Of a stretch of 64,000 nucleotides of DNA, positions 34,880 to 45,835 are shown piece by piece; within the stretch, counting starts at the first letter, position 1; every line of letters begins with the position of its first letter. Source of the stretch: Paracoccaceae bacterium (lineage in GTDB: Bacteria; Pseudomonadota; Alphaproteobacteria; Rhodobacterales; Rhodobacteraceae); assembly GCA_006226775.1 (NCBI GenBank), contig SBGD01000093.1:1-64000 (forward strand), given 5' to 3'. A program made the translations under genes and the position numbers. A model generated the notes under the pieces. That model was not told where the DNA came from. It searched no databases and was given only the letters and a program-made list of their open reading frames with translations.

Positions 34880-35203
34880 ATGGAAATTCTCGACGCGCGC
34901 CTCGGTATTCTGGCGCTTCTTGCCGCAACCGGCTACGGGGTTGCCACCATCGGCATGAAACTGGCCTCTGACAGCTGGAGCATTCCGGCCATGGGGCTGA
35001 TCCTTCTGGGCTTTTTCGCCGCCACCCAGGCCGAGATCGTGCTGATGCGCGGCATCAGCCTCAGCGTGCTCTACCTTGTGATCATCGCCGCGGAAACGCT
35101 GATCGTGCTGACCTATGCCTTCAGCATCGGCGAAGGCCTCTCGGCGCGCGAATCGCTGGGCGGCGTGCTGATCTTTGCCGGGCTGGCGGTGGTCTCGCAC
35201 TGA
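34880..35203 (+). CDS. SMR/EmrE-like small membrane transporter
   Basis: The 107-aa product has four transmembrane helices (ILALLAATGYGVATIGMKLA, IPAMGLILLGFFAATQAEIVLM, LSVLYLVIIAAETLIVLTYAF, LGGVLIFAGLAVVSH). Length and topology match the small multidrug resistance branch of the DMT superfamily. The Glu usually essential in helix 1 is not obvious, so the transport function is uncertain. Confidence 0.65.
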   Translation: MEILDARLGILALLAATGYGVATIGMKLASDSWSIPAMGLILLGFFAATQAEIVLMRGISLSVLYLVIIAAETLIVLTYAFSIGEGLSARESLGGVLIFAGLAVVSH

Positions 35204-35271
35204 AGCGCGGCTTTGCCAAACCCCTGCGACCTGATAGTCCTAAGGTCGAAGACACGGGCAAGGGGGTCGTC

Positions 35272-36060
35272 ATGAGCCTGGCAGAGATCAACGGCATCCG
35301 CCTGCATTACCGCGAAGACGGCGACCCGCGCGGCGCGCCGGTGGTGTTTTCCAATGCGCTGGGCTGCGATCTTGCGATCTGGGACGCGGTGCTGGCGCAT
35401 CTGCCGAAGGGCCTGCGCCTGCTGCGCTACGATGCGCGCGGCCATGGGCAAAGCGAGGGGCCGCCGGGCCCCTATGCCATGGGCACCCTGATCCGCGATG
35501 CCGAGTCATTGCTCGACTTCCTGGAGATCCGCGACGCGGTTTTCGTCGGCCTGTCGATGGGCGGCATGGTGGGGCAGGGGCTGGCGGTCAAGCGGCTGGA
35601 CCTCGTGCGCGCGCTGGTGCTGTCGAACACCGCCGCCAGGATCGGCACGCCCGCGCAATGGGACGAACGCATCGCCACGGTCGCGCAGGGCGGCGTCGCG
35701 GCCCTGGCCGATGCACTGATGGCGCGCTGGTTCACCCGCGGCTTTCGCGACAGCCCCGCGGCGCAGGCGATCCGCAAGATGCTCGAGGCGCAGGACGCGC
35801 AGGGCTATGCCGCCAGTTGCGCGGCGATTTCCGGCACCGATTTCTATACGCCGACCTCCGGGCTGCGCCTGCCCTGTCTCGGCATCGCCGCCAGCGAGGA
35901 CGGCTCGACCCCGCCGGACCTGGTACGCGAGACCGTCGATCTGATCCCCGGCGCGCGCTTCGAGCTGCTGCGCCGCGCCGGGCACATGGCGCCGGTGGAA
36001 CGGCCCGAGGCCTTTGCCGCGCTGCTGACCGCGTTCCTGCGCGAGATCGGCCACGTCTGA
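35272..36060 (+). CDS. pcaD: 3-oxoadipate enol-lactonase
   Basis: The 262-aa alpha/beta hydrolase begins MSLAEINGIRLHYREDGDPRGAPVVFSNALGCDLAIWD. It has the nucleophile elbow FVGLSMGGMVGQGLA and the late GHMAPVERPEAF. PcaD hydrolyses 3-oxoadipate enol-lactone in the beta-ketoadipate pathway. No other pca gene is adjacent, so a related hydrolase role remains possible. Confidence 0.78.
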   Translation: MSLAEINGIRLHYREDGDPRGAPVVFSNALGCDLAIWDAVLAHLPKGLRLLRYDARGHGQSEGPPGPYAMGTLIRDAESLLDFLEIRDAVFVGLSMGGMVGQGLAVKRLDLVRALVLSNTAARIGTPAQWDERIATVAQGGVAALADALMARWFTRGFRDSPAAQAIRKMLEAQDAQGYAASCAAISGTDFYTPTSGLRLPCLGIAASEDGSTPPDLVRETVDLIPGARFELLRRAGHMAPVERPEAFAALLTAFLREIGHV

Positions 36061-36251
36061 AATGCCGGCGGTGCATGGCGCCTTTCGCGGCGCGGAATGC
36101 GAGTGAACGCTCTCATATCTTGCCCCGCCGCGACAGTCTGATCGACACCCGCCTGCGCGCCTGACCTTGCGTCTTTCAAGTCGCCTTGGGGATTTCGCGG
36201 CTTTCCAGAATCCCCCGACGATGGTTCATTGACCGCAAAAGGGAGCGCTAT

Positions 36252-37337
36252 ATGCCAAGGATCAAGGCCGCCGTCCTCCGCGACTTCGGAGCCGCCCTGC
36301 AGATCGAAGACCTTGTTCTGCGCCCGCCGGGCCCCGGCGAGATCGAGGTGACGCTGGACGCAGTGGCGATCTGCCATTCCGACATTTCCTATGCCGAGGG
36401 CGCCTGGGGCGGCACGCTTCCGGCGGTCTATGGCCATGAGGCGGCGGGCCGGATCAGCGCGCTGGGCGACGGGGTCGAACTGCTGTCGGAGGGCGATTTC
36501 GTGGTCGTCACCCTGATCAAGCCCTGCGGGCGCTGTCACAATTGCAGCACCGGCCGCCCGGCGATCTGCGAACGCCAGGTGCCCGCCGAGACCAAGCTGA
36601 CCGATGCCAATGGCGCGCCGGTCGAGGCGGCGATGAACTGCGGCGCCTTTGCCGAGCGGGTGGTGGTGAGCACCAAGCAGGTGGTGAAACTGCCCGGCAC
36701 CCTGCCGCCCGAGAGCGTGGCGCTTCTGGCCTGCGGCGTGATCACCGGCATCGGCGCGGTGGTCAACACCGGGCGTCTGCGCGCGGGCGAGGACGTGGTG
36801 GTGATCGGCGCCGGCGGCGTCGGGCTCAACGCCATCCAGGGCGCACGCATCGCCGGTGCCCGCCGCATTGTCGCGGTCGACATGAGCCCCGCCAAGCTGG
36901 AGATGGCCGCGGAATTCGGCGCCACCCACGGCGTGCTGGCCACCGGCCCGGCGCCCTGGGCCGAGACCCTGGCGGCGCTGGACGGGCGCGGCGCGGACCT
37001 GGTGCTGGTGACGGTGGGGGCGGTGCAGGCCTATGACCAGGCGCTGCGCTATCTTGGCTGGGGCGGGCGGATGGTCATGGTGGGCATGCCGCATACCGGC
37101 CAGAAGGCCTCCTATGAGCCGGTGGTGAATGCCTTCATGGGCACCGCGATGATCGGCTCGAAAATGGGCGACACGGTGATCCAGCGCGACATTCCCTGGA
37201 TGGCCGATCTCTATGCCCAGGGGCGGCTGCGGCTGGACGAACTGGTCTCGGGGCGCTGGCGGCTGGACCAGATCAATGCGGCGATTGCCGATACCTGCTC
37301 CGGTGCCGCGCGGCGCAACGTGATTCTCTTCGAGTGA
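36252..37337 (+). CDS. Zinc-dependent alcohol dehydrogenase (MDR family)
   Basis: The 361-aa product begins MPRIKAAVLRDFGAALQIEDL. The catalytic zinc site is suggested by CHSDISYAEGAWGG and GHEAAGRI, and the structural zinc by CGRCHNCSTGRPAIC. The Rossmann motif is VVIGAGGVGLNAIQGARIAGA. It probably oxidises an alcohol with NAD. The start at 36252 follows GGGAGC. An enolase-superfamily gene follows. Confidence 0.84.
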   Translation: MPRIKAAVLRDFGAALQIEDLVLRPPGPGEIEVTLDAVAICHSDISYAEGAWGGTLPAVYGHEAAGRISALGDGVELLSEGDFVVVTLIKPCGRCHNCSTGRPAICERQVPAETKLTDANGAPVEAAMNCGAFAERVVVSTKQVVKLPGTLPPESVALLACGVITGIGAVVNTGRLRAGEDVVVIGAGGVGLNAIQGARIAGARRIVAVDMSPAKLEMAAEFGATHGVLATGPAPWAETLAALDGRGADLVLVTVGAVQAYDQALRYLGWGGRMVMVGMPHTGQKASYEPVVNAFMGTAMIGSKMGDTVIQRDIPWMADLYAQGRLRLDELVSGRWRLDQINAAIADTCSGAARRNVILFE

Positions 37338-37528
37338 GGTCTTGAGGGGGGGGGGGCTGCGCCCTGACCCCCGAGATCGTCTCGAACGGACGACATGCCG
37401 GGGGGCGGCAGGCTGCGGGCCGCATCGCGTGACCCTGCCGGACCGGGGTGACATTTGCCGGCGCCTGCGTATCGTGCGGGGCGCAACAGGGGGCCGGGTC
37501 GGACCGGGCCCCCGCAACAGGAGCCGCC

Positions 37529-38761
37529 ATGAAACTGACCGACCTCGACGTGATTGTCACCGCGCCGCCCGCGCCGGGCTGGGGCGGGCGCTACTGGATT
37601 CTCGTCAAGCTGACCACCGATGACGGGCTGGTCGGCTGGGGCGAATGCTATGCGGCCTCGGTCGGGCCCGAGGCGATGAAGGCGGTGATCGCGGATGTCT
37701 TCGCGCGCCACATGGAGGGCGAAAACCCCGAGAACATCGAGCGCATGTTCCGCCGCGCCTATTCCTCGGGGTTCACCCAGCGCCCGGACCTGACCGTGAT
37801 GGGCGCCTTTTCCGGGCTGGAGATCGCCTGCTGGGACATCCTCGGAAAGGCGCGCGACCGGCCGGTCTGGGCGCTGCTCGGCGGGCTGATGAACGAGCGG
37901 CTGCGCGCCTATTCCTACCTTTACCCGCTGGCGCAGCACCCGCTGCCGGCGTTCTGGACCAGCCCCGAGATGGCCGCCGAAAGCGCGCTGGATCTCGTGG
38001 CGCGCGGCTATACGGCGGTGAAATTCGACCCCGCGGGCCCCTATACCCTGCGCGGCGGGCATCAACCGGCGCTCAGCGACATCTCGCGCTCCATGGCGTT
38101 CTGCGAGGCGGTGCGCGAGGCGGTGGGCGACCGTGCCGACATCCTCTTCGGCACCCATGGCCAGTTTTCCACCGGCGGCGCGATCCGCCTGGGCCAGGCC
38201 ATCGAGGCCTATCAGCCGCTGTGGTACGAGGAGCCGATCCCGCCCGACAACCTGCTCGAGTTCCGCAAGGTGGCCGGGGCGGTACGCATCCCGCTGGCCA
38301 CCGGCGAGCGGCTGACCACCCGCGCCGAGTTCGGCGCCCTGCTGCAGACCGGGGGGGCTTCGATCCTGCAACCGGCGCTGGGCCGGGCGGGCGGCATCTG
38401 GGAGGGGCGCAAGATCGCCGCCATGGCCGAGGTCTTCAATGTCCAGGTCGCGCCGCATCTCTATGCCGGGCCGGTCGAATGGGCGGCCAATATCCAGCTG
38501 GCCGCCACCCTTCCCAACCTCTTGATGATCGAGACCATCGAGACGCCGTTCCATGCCGCGCTGATCAATGGCGCGCTCACCGTCGAGGGCGGTTTCGTCA
38601 CCCCGCCCGAGGCGCCGGGGCTGGGCATCGAGGTGGACGAGGCCCTGGCCCGCGCGCATCCCTATACCGGCCGCGGCCTGCATCTCGAGATGCAGCAGGC
38701 GCCCTGCGACTATGTCGAGGGCAACCGCTTCGAGGGCGGCGCGCCGCCGGGGGAAAGCTGA
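37529..38761 (+). CDS. Mandelate racemase/muconate lactonizing enzyme family protein
   Basis: The 410-aa enolase-superfamily protein begins MKLTDLDVIVTAPPAPGWGGRYWILVKLTTDDG. The barrel shows KFDPAGPYTL, the metal-ligand region WYEEPIPPDN and LATGERLTTRAEFGALL. The N-terminal capping domain has GWGECYAASVGPEAM. Related enzymes dehydrate sugar acids (for example galactonate) or cycloisomerise lactones; the substrate cannot be set by eye. Confidence 0.8.
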   Translation: MKLTDLDVIVTAPPAPGWGGRYWILVKLTTDDGLVGWGECYAASVGPEAMKAVIADVFARHMEGENPENIERMFRRAYSSGFTQRPDLTVMGAFSGLEIACWDILGKARDRPVWALLGGLMNERLRAYSYLYPLAQHPLPAFWTSPEMAAESALDLVARGYTAVKFDPAGPYTLRGGHQPALSDISRSMAFCEAVREAVGDRADILFGTHGQFSTGGAIRLGQAIEAYQPLWYEEPIPPDNLLEFRKVAGAVRIPLATGERLTTRAEFGALLQTGGASILQPALGRAGGIWEGRKIAAMAEVFNVQVAPHLYAGPVEWAANIQLAATLPNLLMIETIETPFHAALINGALTVEGGFVTPPEAPGLGIEVDEALARAHPYTGRGLHLEMQQAPCDYVEGNRFEGGAPPGES

Positions 38762-38826
38762 TTGCGGCGGGCGGTTCCGGCGTGGTAAAAAGGGGCGCCT
38801 GCCAAAAAACAGATTGAACCCGAGCC

Positions 38827-39141
38827 GTGACCGACACCGCCGTCAAACCCGACCCCGATCAACTGGCCCAGAGCGCCCATGCCGCGGCCGGTTTTCTCAA
38901 GACGCTGGCCCACGAGGGGCGGCTGATGATCCTGTGCCACCTGGTGCAGGACGAGATGTCGGTCGGCGCGCTGGAAGAGGTGCTGGGGATGCGGCAGGCG
39001 GCGGTGAGCCAGATGCTGGCCCGGCTGCGCGACGAAGGGCTGGTGACCACGCGGCGCGATGGCAAGACGGTCTTCTATTCGCTGGCCGATGACCGGACGC
39101 GGCGGATGATCGAACTGCTCTACGACCTTTACTGCGGCTGA
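38827..39141 (+). CDS. ArsR family regulator, SqrR/BigR-like (sulfide or persulfide sensing)
   Basis: The 104-aa product starts at GTG 38827. It has an ArsR winged helix (SVGALEEVLGMRQAAVSQMLARLRDEGLVTTRRDGKTVFYSLAD). Two cysteines, C37 in RLMILCHLV and C103 in LYDLYCG, are spaced as in SqrR (C41 and C107), where persulfide bridges control DNA release. No sulfide-oxidation genes are adjacent. Confidence 0.72.
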   Translation: MTDTAVKPDPDQLAQSAHAAAGFLKTLAHEGRLMILCHLVQDEMSVGALEEVLGMRQAAVSQMLARLRDEGLVTTRRDGKTVFYSLADDRTRRMIELLYDLYCG

Positions 39142-40322
39142 TCGGCGGTTTCCGGCCAGAGCGCGAAGCCCTGGTCGAAGTCGCCCTCTGCCAGCGCCTC
39201 GAGCGGCAGGCAGATCTCGAGCGCCTGCGAGCCCCACTCCCAGCCGAACAGCGGCGTTGCCGGCAGGCGCATCACCACCGCCAGCGGGCCGTCGGCGGTG
39301 GCGCGGACCTCGCCCATGGCGCAGGTGGCGGCGGCGGCCTCGCGGCTCAGCACCCGGGACCAGGCGGCGCGGGCCGGGGCCGGGAGCGTCCCGGGCCGGC
39401 GCGCAAGCAGGTGCAGCGCCCGGACGGTCAGCTGCGCCTGCCAGCGCTCGGCCCATGAACTGCCGGGCAGGCCCTGGGGGGCGCGGGCCGAGCGGGTGAC
39501 CGGCACGTTGCGCGGATGGATGCGGATCGGGGCGGGCGCGCCCGGGGCGCGGGGCAGATCCGGCGCCGGGTCGGTTTGAAAGAGCGGCAGCTCCAGGTGG
39601 CCCAGCGCATCGCAGAGCAGGGCGATGGCGCCTTGCGGCAGCGGCTCGGCGGCGCGGTCCAGCGCCTCGCCCAGGCGCAGCAGGATGGCGCGGGCGGCGG
39701 CGATGTCCTTGCGGCCGGTCAGCAGGACGCCGGGATTGGCAATCGCCGGGGCCTGCGGGGTCGGTGCGTTGCGGCTGCGCAGGATGCGGCCCCAGATGCC
39801 ATTGGCGCCGGGCCGGTCCTGCGGCGCATCCGTGGTACCGGGGGTGAGGGCTTCGAGAAAGGCCTCGCCCCGGTCCAGTTCCGCCCCGATCGCCGCGAGC
39901 AGCGCGCGCGCGGTGGCCAGGTCCACCGGCTGGCAGGCCGGGGAGGTCAGGTCGAAGGGGTCTTCCGGCGCGGGCCGGGCCGGGGCCGGGGCGAAGGCCA
40001 GCGGCCAGGCGGGGCCGGTGTCGCGGGTGCCCGTCGGCGCCCCTTTCGAGGCGCTGCGCCGCAGGTGCGGCGTGCCGTCCGCGCCCAGAAACAGCCGCAG
40101 CCAGCCCTCGCGCGGCCCGTATCCGCGCCAGAGCGTCCTGGGCAGGGCGGCAAGGTCGACCTGGGCGAGAAAGCTCGCCGGGGCGCCGTCGCTCTGCGGC
40201 CATTGCGCCCCCGGCGCAAGGCAGGGCGCGCCGCCGACCCAGCCGATGCCGCTGTCCTGTCCCGTGGCAGCGGGGCAAAGCCATGTGATGTCATCCTGCG
40301 GGGCATGGGCGCGGTGGTGCAT
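39129..40322 (-). CDS. YwqG/DUF1963-like protein
   Basis: The 397-aa product begins MHHRAHAPQDDITWLCPAATG. The segment ASFLAQVDLAALPRTL resembles the DUF1963 (YwqG) core FlaQvdLaelP. The rest is Ala/Pro/Arg-rich, with WEWGSQALEICLPLEALAEGDFDQG at the end. Function is unknown. The start at 40322 was chosen because upstream codons in the ORF track overlap the neighbour gene. It converges on the ArsR gene, overlapping its last 13 bp. Confidence 0.62.
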   Translation of the reverse strand: MHHRAHAPQDDITWLCPAATGQDSGIGWVGGAPCLAPGAQWPQSDGAPASFLAQVDLAALPRTLWRGYGPREGWLRLFLGADGTPHLRRSASKGAPTGTRDTGPAWPLAFAPAPARPAPEDPFDLTSPACQPVDLATARALLAAIGAELDRGEAFLEALTPGTTDAPQDRPGANGIWGRILRSRNAPTPQAPAIANPGVLLTGRKDIAAARAILLRLGEALDRAAEPLPQGAIALLCDALGHLELPLFQTDPAPDLPRAPGAPAPIRIHPRNVPVTRSARAPQGLPGSSWAERWQAQLTVRALHLLARRPGTLPAPARAAWSRVLSREAAAATCAMGEVRATADGPLAVVMRLPATPLFGWEWGSQALEICLPLEALAEGDFDQGFALWPETADQPQ

Positions 40323-40359
40323 TGGGGGTCTCCTGTCGTCGCCCCTTTCAACCAGTTCA

Positions 40360-41022
40360 TTACGGAGAAAATGCGGCGTCCCGGGGGCAATCGGCATCGG
40401 GCGGGGCCAGGTCCGGCCCGTCGGGGCCCTCGCGCACCTGCCAGCGCTTGACCGGGGCGGTGCGGGCGCGCAGCCGGGTCAGCGCCCAGCCCGCGGCCTC
40501 GGGCCGATGCGCCGGATCCAGCTTCCAGCGGCTCTCGACGCCGGGCGCGCCGCCCTCCAGCCCCGGGGTGAGCAGAAGCCCCAGCGGCTTGCCGCCCAGG
40601 GCCTCGGCCCCGGCCTCGGCGGCCAGGTGCAGGCGGCGGACCTGGGTCAGCCCGGGCAGGCCGGGCAGATCGCCCACCACCAGCGGCGCCGCGCCCGAGC
40701 GCAAGACCTCTTCCAGCGTCCAGAGGATATCCTCGGCGCGGGTGGGGGTGACGAAGAGGAACCGCTCGGGCGCGGCGATCCGCGCCAGCCCGGCGGAAAA
40801 CAGCCGCGCGCCCTCCCAGGCGGGGGCGACCCAGATCACCGGGCCGGATTCGCCCGCCTGGACCGTGCCGGCAATCCAGCCCGCCAGCGTCCGCCGCGCC
40901 CGGCCGCAGATCTCGTGGACCCGCATCCGGGTCAGCGACAGCTCGCCCATGACGGCAAGCGCCGGGCGGCTCTGATGCGGCGCGCGGGCCAGCAGGGCGT
41001 GATGGCGACTCATGCGCCCCAT
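40360..41022 (-). CDS. ImuA-like RecA-fold protein
   Basis: The product of about 220 aa resembles ImuA/SulA-like proteins, with GPVIWVAPAWEGARLFSAGLARI, RFLFVTPTRAEDILWTLEEVLRSGAAPLVVGDLPGL and TQVRRLHLAAEAGAE. ImuA normally works with ImuB and DnaE2 in SOS mutagenesis. Neither is encoded nearby; the gene downstream is YwqG-like. A start at 41013 (MSRHHALL) is also possible. Confidence 0.62.
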   Translation of the reverse strand: MGRMSRHHALLARAPHQSRPALAVMGELSLTRMRVHEICGRARRTLAGWIAGTVQAGESGPVIWVAPAWEGARLFSAGLARIAAPERFLFVTPTRAEDILWTLEEVLRSGAAPLVVGDLPGLPGLTQVRRLHLAAEAGAEALGGKPLGLLLTPGLEGGAPGVESRWKLDPAHRPEAAGWALTRLRARTAPVKRWQVREGPDGPDLAPPDADCPRDAAFSP

Positions 41023-41138
41023 GATAGATGTTCGTGAAATGTTCTCAAGAGAGAGAGGCCCGGCGAGGGCGCGATCCGGGCTTTAACTTCCGGGCGCATC
41101 CGCTAGGGTCCGCCCCGGACGGACAAAGGACGCTGCAC

Positions 41139-42179
41139 ATGAAAATGAACCCGCTGGGCCGCACCGGCCTATCGGTCTCGGAGTTCTGCCTCGGGACCAT
41201 GACCTTCGGCACCCAGACGCCCCCCGAGGAGGCCCATGCCCAGATCGACCGCGCCCTGGACGCCGGCATCAATTTCATCGACACCGCCGAGATGTACCCG
41301 GTGAACCCGGTGCGCAAGGAAACCACCGGCCGCACCGAGGAGATCATCGGCGACTGGATCGCCCGCACCGGGCGGCGGGACGAGGTGATCCTGGCCACCA
41401 AGCACTCCGGCGCCGGATCTCAGGCCCGTGACGGCGCGCCGATCACCTCGGCCTCGATTCCCGGCACGCTGGAAGCCGCCTTGAAACGGCTGAAGACCGA
41501 TCACGTCGATCTCTACCAGTTTCACTGGCCCAACCGCGGATCCTACATGTTCCGCAAGAACTGGAGCTTCGATCCCTCGGCGCAGGACCGGGATGAGACC
41601 ATCGCCCACATGGAGGATTGCCTCGGCGCGCTGCAACGCGAGGTCGAACGCGGCACGATCCGCGCCTTCGGCCTGTCGAACGAAAGCGCCTGGGGCACCA
41701 CGCAATGGATCGAGGCGGCCAGGCGGGTGGGCGGGCCGCGGGTGGCGAGCTTGCAGAACGAATATTCGCTGATGTGCCGGATGGCCGATACCGACGTGGC
41801 CGAGATGTGCGTCAACGAAGAGGTGGGGCTCTTGCCGTTCTCGCCGCTGGCCTGCGGCTTGCTGAGCGGGAAATACTCCGGCGGCGCAGTGCCCGAAGGC
41901 TCGCGCCGGACCCTGAACCCGGAGCTTGGCGGGCGGATGAACGACCGCGCGCTGACGGTGGCGGATGTCTATGTCGGCATCGCCAGGGAGCACGGGATCG
42001 ACCCGGTGCAGATGGCCTATGCCTGGTCGGCCCGGCGGCCTTTCGTGGCCTCGTCGATCCTTGGCGCGACGACGCTGGCGCAGATGGAGAATGGGTTGGG
42101 CGCGGCGGAGGTGACCCTGAGCGACGCGCTTCTGGCAGCGCTCGACGCGGCCAACCGGGCGCATCCGATGCCCTACTGA
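41139..42179 (+). CDS. Aldo/keto reductase
   Basis: The 346-aa TIM-barrel protein begins MKMNPLGRTGLSVSEFCLGTMTFGTQT. It shows NFIDTAEMYPVNPVRKETTGRTEEIIGDWI, the catalytic Lys in EVILATKHSG and the His in YQFHWPNRG. It resembles E. coli Tas. It likely reduces an aldehyde or ketone with NADPH. The start at 41139 was chosen over the ORF-track start at 41028. Confidence 0.87.
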   Translation: MKMNPLGRTGLSVSEFCLGTMTFGTQTPPEEAHAQIDRALDAGINFIDTAEMYPVNPVRKETTGRTEEIIGDWIARTGRRDEVILATKHSGAGSQARDGAPITSASIPGTLEAALKRLKTDHVDLYQFHWPNRGSYMFRKNWSFDPSAQDRDETIAHMEDCLGALQREVERGTIRAFGLSNESAWGTTQWIEAARRVGGPRVASLQNEYSLMCRMADTDVAEMCVNEEVGLLPFSPLACGLLSGKYSGGAVPEGSRRTLNPELGGRMNDRALTVADVYVGIAREHGIDPVQMAYAWSARRPFVASSILGATTLAQMENGLGAAEVTLSDALLAALDAANRAHPMPY

Positions 42180-42261
42180 GCCAGGGGCCATCGCCTCGGC
42201 GCGTTAACGATCCTTAACGCTCTGCCTTGTTTCGGACAGATTTCGATTCCACATTAATCAA

Positions 42262-42948
42262 ATGTTAAGGAATCGTTCCCGTCCCGTTCGCGTGCTGCTC
42301 ACGCTTTGTCTTCTGGCCGCGCTGCCGGTCACCGCCGCGCCGCGCGAGGTCGCGGGCACCGCCCGGGTGATCGACGGCGATACGCTGGATGTCGGGCAGA
42401 CCCGGATCCGGCTGTTCGGCATCGACGCGGTCGAGGCGTCGCAGAGCTGTCGCCATCCGGTCGAAGGCGACTGGTCCTGCGGGCGCGACGTCAAGCGCGA
42501 GGTGGGCGAATGGCTGAACGGCCGGACCCTGCGCTGCACGCGCGAGGACACGGATCGCTATGGCCGCATGGTGGCCACCTGCTGGCTGGGCGAGGTGGAC
42601 GTGGGCGGCGCGCTGGTCGATGCCGGGCTGGCCTTTGCCTACCCGAAATACTCCGCGCGGTACGAAACCCGCCAGGCCCGGGCGCTCAAGGCCGGACGGG
42701 GGCTGTGGACCTCGGTGGTGCTGCGGCCCGATCTCTACCGCGACCGGAGTGGCGCGCTGGCGGATGTGCAGGCGGTGCAGGGGCAATGCCGGATCAAGGG
42801 CAATATCTCGTCGAAGGGCGAGAAGATCTACCATGTGCCGGGGCAGGCCTATTACGACAAGACGCGAATCTCGCCGCAGAAGGGCGAGCGCTGGTTCTGC
42901 AGCGAGGCCGAGGCGCGCCAGGCCGGATGGCGCAAGGCGCGACTCTGA
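42262..42948 (+). CDS. Exported thermonuclease (SNase) family protein with C-terminal sunset-like domain
   Basis: The 228-aa product has a signal peptide (VLLTLCLLAALPVTAAP). The nuclease core shows ARVIDGDTLDVGQTRIRLFGIDAVEASQ and DRYGRMVATCW. The C-terminal 60 residues contain CRIKGNISSKGEKIYHVPGQAYYDKT and GERWFCSEAEARQAGWRKA, like small domains often fused to SNases. It probably acts in the periplasm or outside the cell. Confidence 0.83.
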   Translation: MLRNRSRPVRVLLTLCLLAALPVTAAPREVAGTARVIDGDTLDVGQTRIRLFGIDAVEASQSCRHPVEGDWSCGRDVKREVGEWLNGRTLRCTREDTDRYGRMVATCWLGEVDVGGALVDAGLAFAYPKYSARYETRQARALKAGRGLWTSVVLRPDLYRDRSGALADVQAVQGQCRIKGNISSKGEKIYHVPGQAYYDKTRISPQKGERWFCSEAEARQAGWRKARL

Positions 42949-42960
42949 GGCCGCGGCGGG

Positions 42961-43009
42961 CCCGATTTCTTTGAAAGAAATCGGGCCGGAACCTTTTGAA
43001 GGTTCCGGC
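42961..43009. terminator. Tandem hairpin pair between convergent nuclease and mutase genes
   Basis: CCCGATTTCTTT-G-AAAGAAATCGGG is a perfect 12-bp stem. It is followed by GCCGGAACCTT-TTG-AAGGTTCCGGC, a perfect 11-bp stem sharing one base. The layout matches the pair after trpB. Between convergent genes it may terminate transcription both ways. Confidence 0.6.
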
Positions 43010-43013
43010 GCCG

Positions 43014-45143
<2,130 letters not shown>

Positions 45144-45280
45144 CGGGTGTCCTTTCCTGTCCAGGGGCGCAGGGCGCGGCGGGCGCTCCGGCGAAATGAA
45201 GGTCTATTTGTGGGTGGTGCGGGCCTTTGCCGGTCGCAATCGGGGCGCCAACACCTATATGCTGGGAACGAGGAGGACAC

Positions 45281-45799
45281 ATGGCCCAGATGTACCGCGT
45301 TCTGATGCTGAGCCTTGCGCTGGCGGCCCCCGCGGCCGCGGCGCAGGAAGAAGGTGCCGTTGCCCAGGCCGATGCGGCGTCGATCGTCGCGGCCCAGGCC
45401 GATGCGGCGCCGATCGCCGCGGCCCCGGTCGACCCGGTGGCGGATCTGGTGATCCAGCCGGCGGGCGACCATCTGATCGAAGAGTACCTCTGGGTGAAGC
45501 GCCCGGTGGTGGTCTTTGCCGACAGCCCCGACGATCCGCGCTTCAAGCAACAGATGGACCTGCTCGAGGACCGGATCGAGGATCTGGCGGTGCGCGATGT
45601 CGTCGTGCTGACCGATACCGATCCCTCCGTGCTCTCGCCGCTGCGCGAAAAGCTGCGGCCGCGGGGCTTCATGCTGGTGATGATGGGCAAGGACGGCAAT
45701 GTGTACCTGCGCAAGCCCTTCCCCTGGTCGGTGCGCGAGATCACCCGGTCGATCGACAAGATGCCGCTGCGGCAACAGGAGATCCGCGACCGGCGCTGA
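45281..45799 (+). CDS. Exported DUF4174 family protein
   Basis: The 172-aa product has a signal peptide (LMLSLALAAPAAAAQ) and a DUF4174 domain: LWVKRPVVVFADSPDDPRF, DRIEDLAVRDVVVLTDTDPS and LVMMGKDGNVYLRK. The N-terminal linker contains a duplicated AQADAA unit encoded by two 30-bp repeats. It lies on the opposite strand from scpA and pccA. Function is unknown. Confidence 0.75.
   Translation: MAQMYRVLMLSLALAAPAAAAQEEGAVAQADAASIVAAQADAAPIAAAPVDPVADLVIQPAGDHLIEEYLWVKRPVVVFADSPDDPRFKQQMDLLEDRIEDLAVRDVVVLTDTDPSVLSPLREKLRPRGFMLVMMGKDGNVYLRKPFPWSVREITRSIDKMPLRQQEIRDRR
45362..45421. repeat. Two tandem 30-bp repeats inside the DUF4174 gene
   Basis: Units 45362-45391 and 45392-45421 differ at two positions and encode duplicated AQADAA peptides. 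The length is a multiple of three, so the frame is kept. It lies in a linker after the signal peptide. Confidence 0.8.
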
Positions 45800-45835
45800 G
45801 TGCCGCGATATGTCCCCTGCCGCCGCATCTCGGGC

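Noticed and set aside
45144-45280. Cobalamin riboswitch upstream of methylmalonyl-CoA mutase
   Set aside because: The short region between the mutase and DUF4174 genes shows no B12-box-like conserved core.
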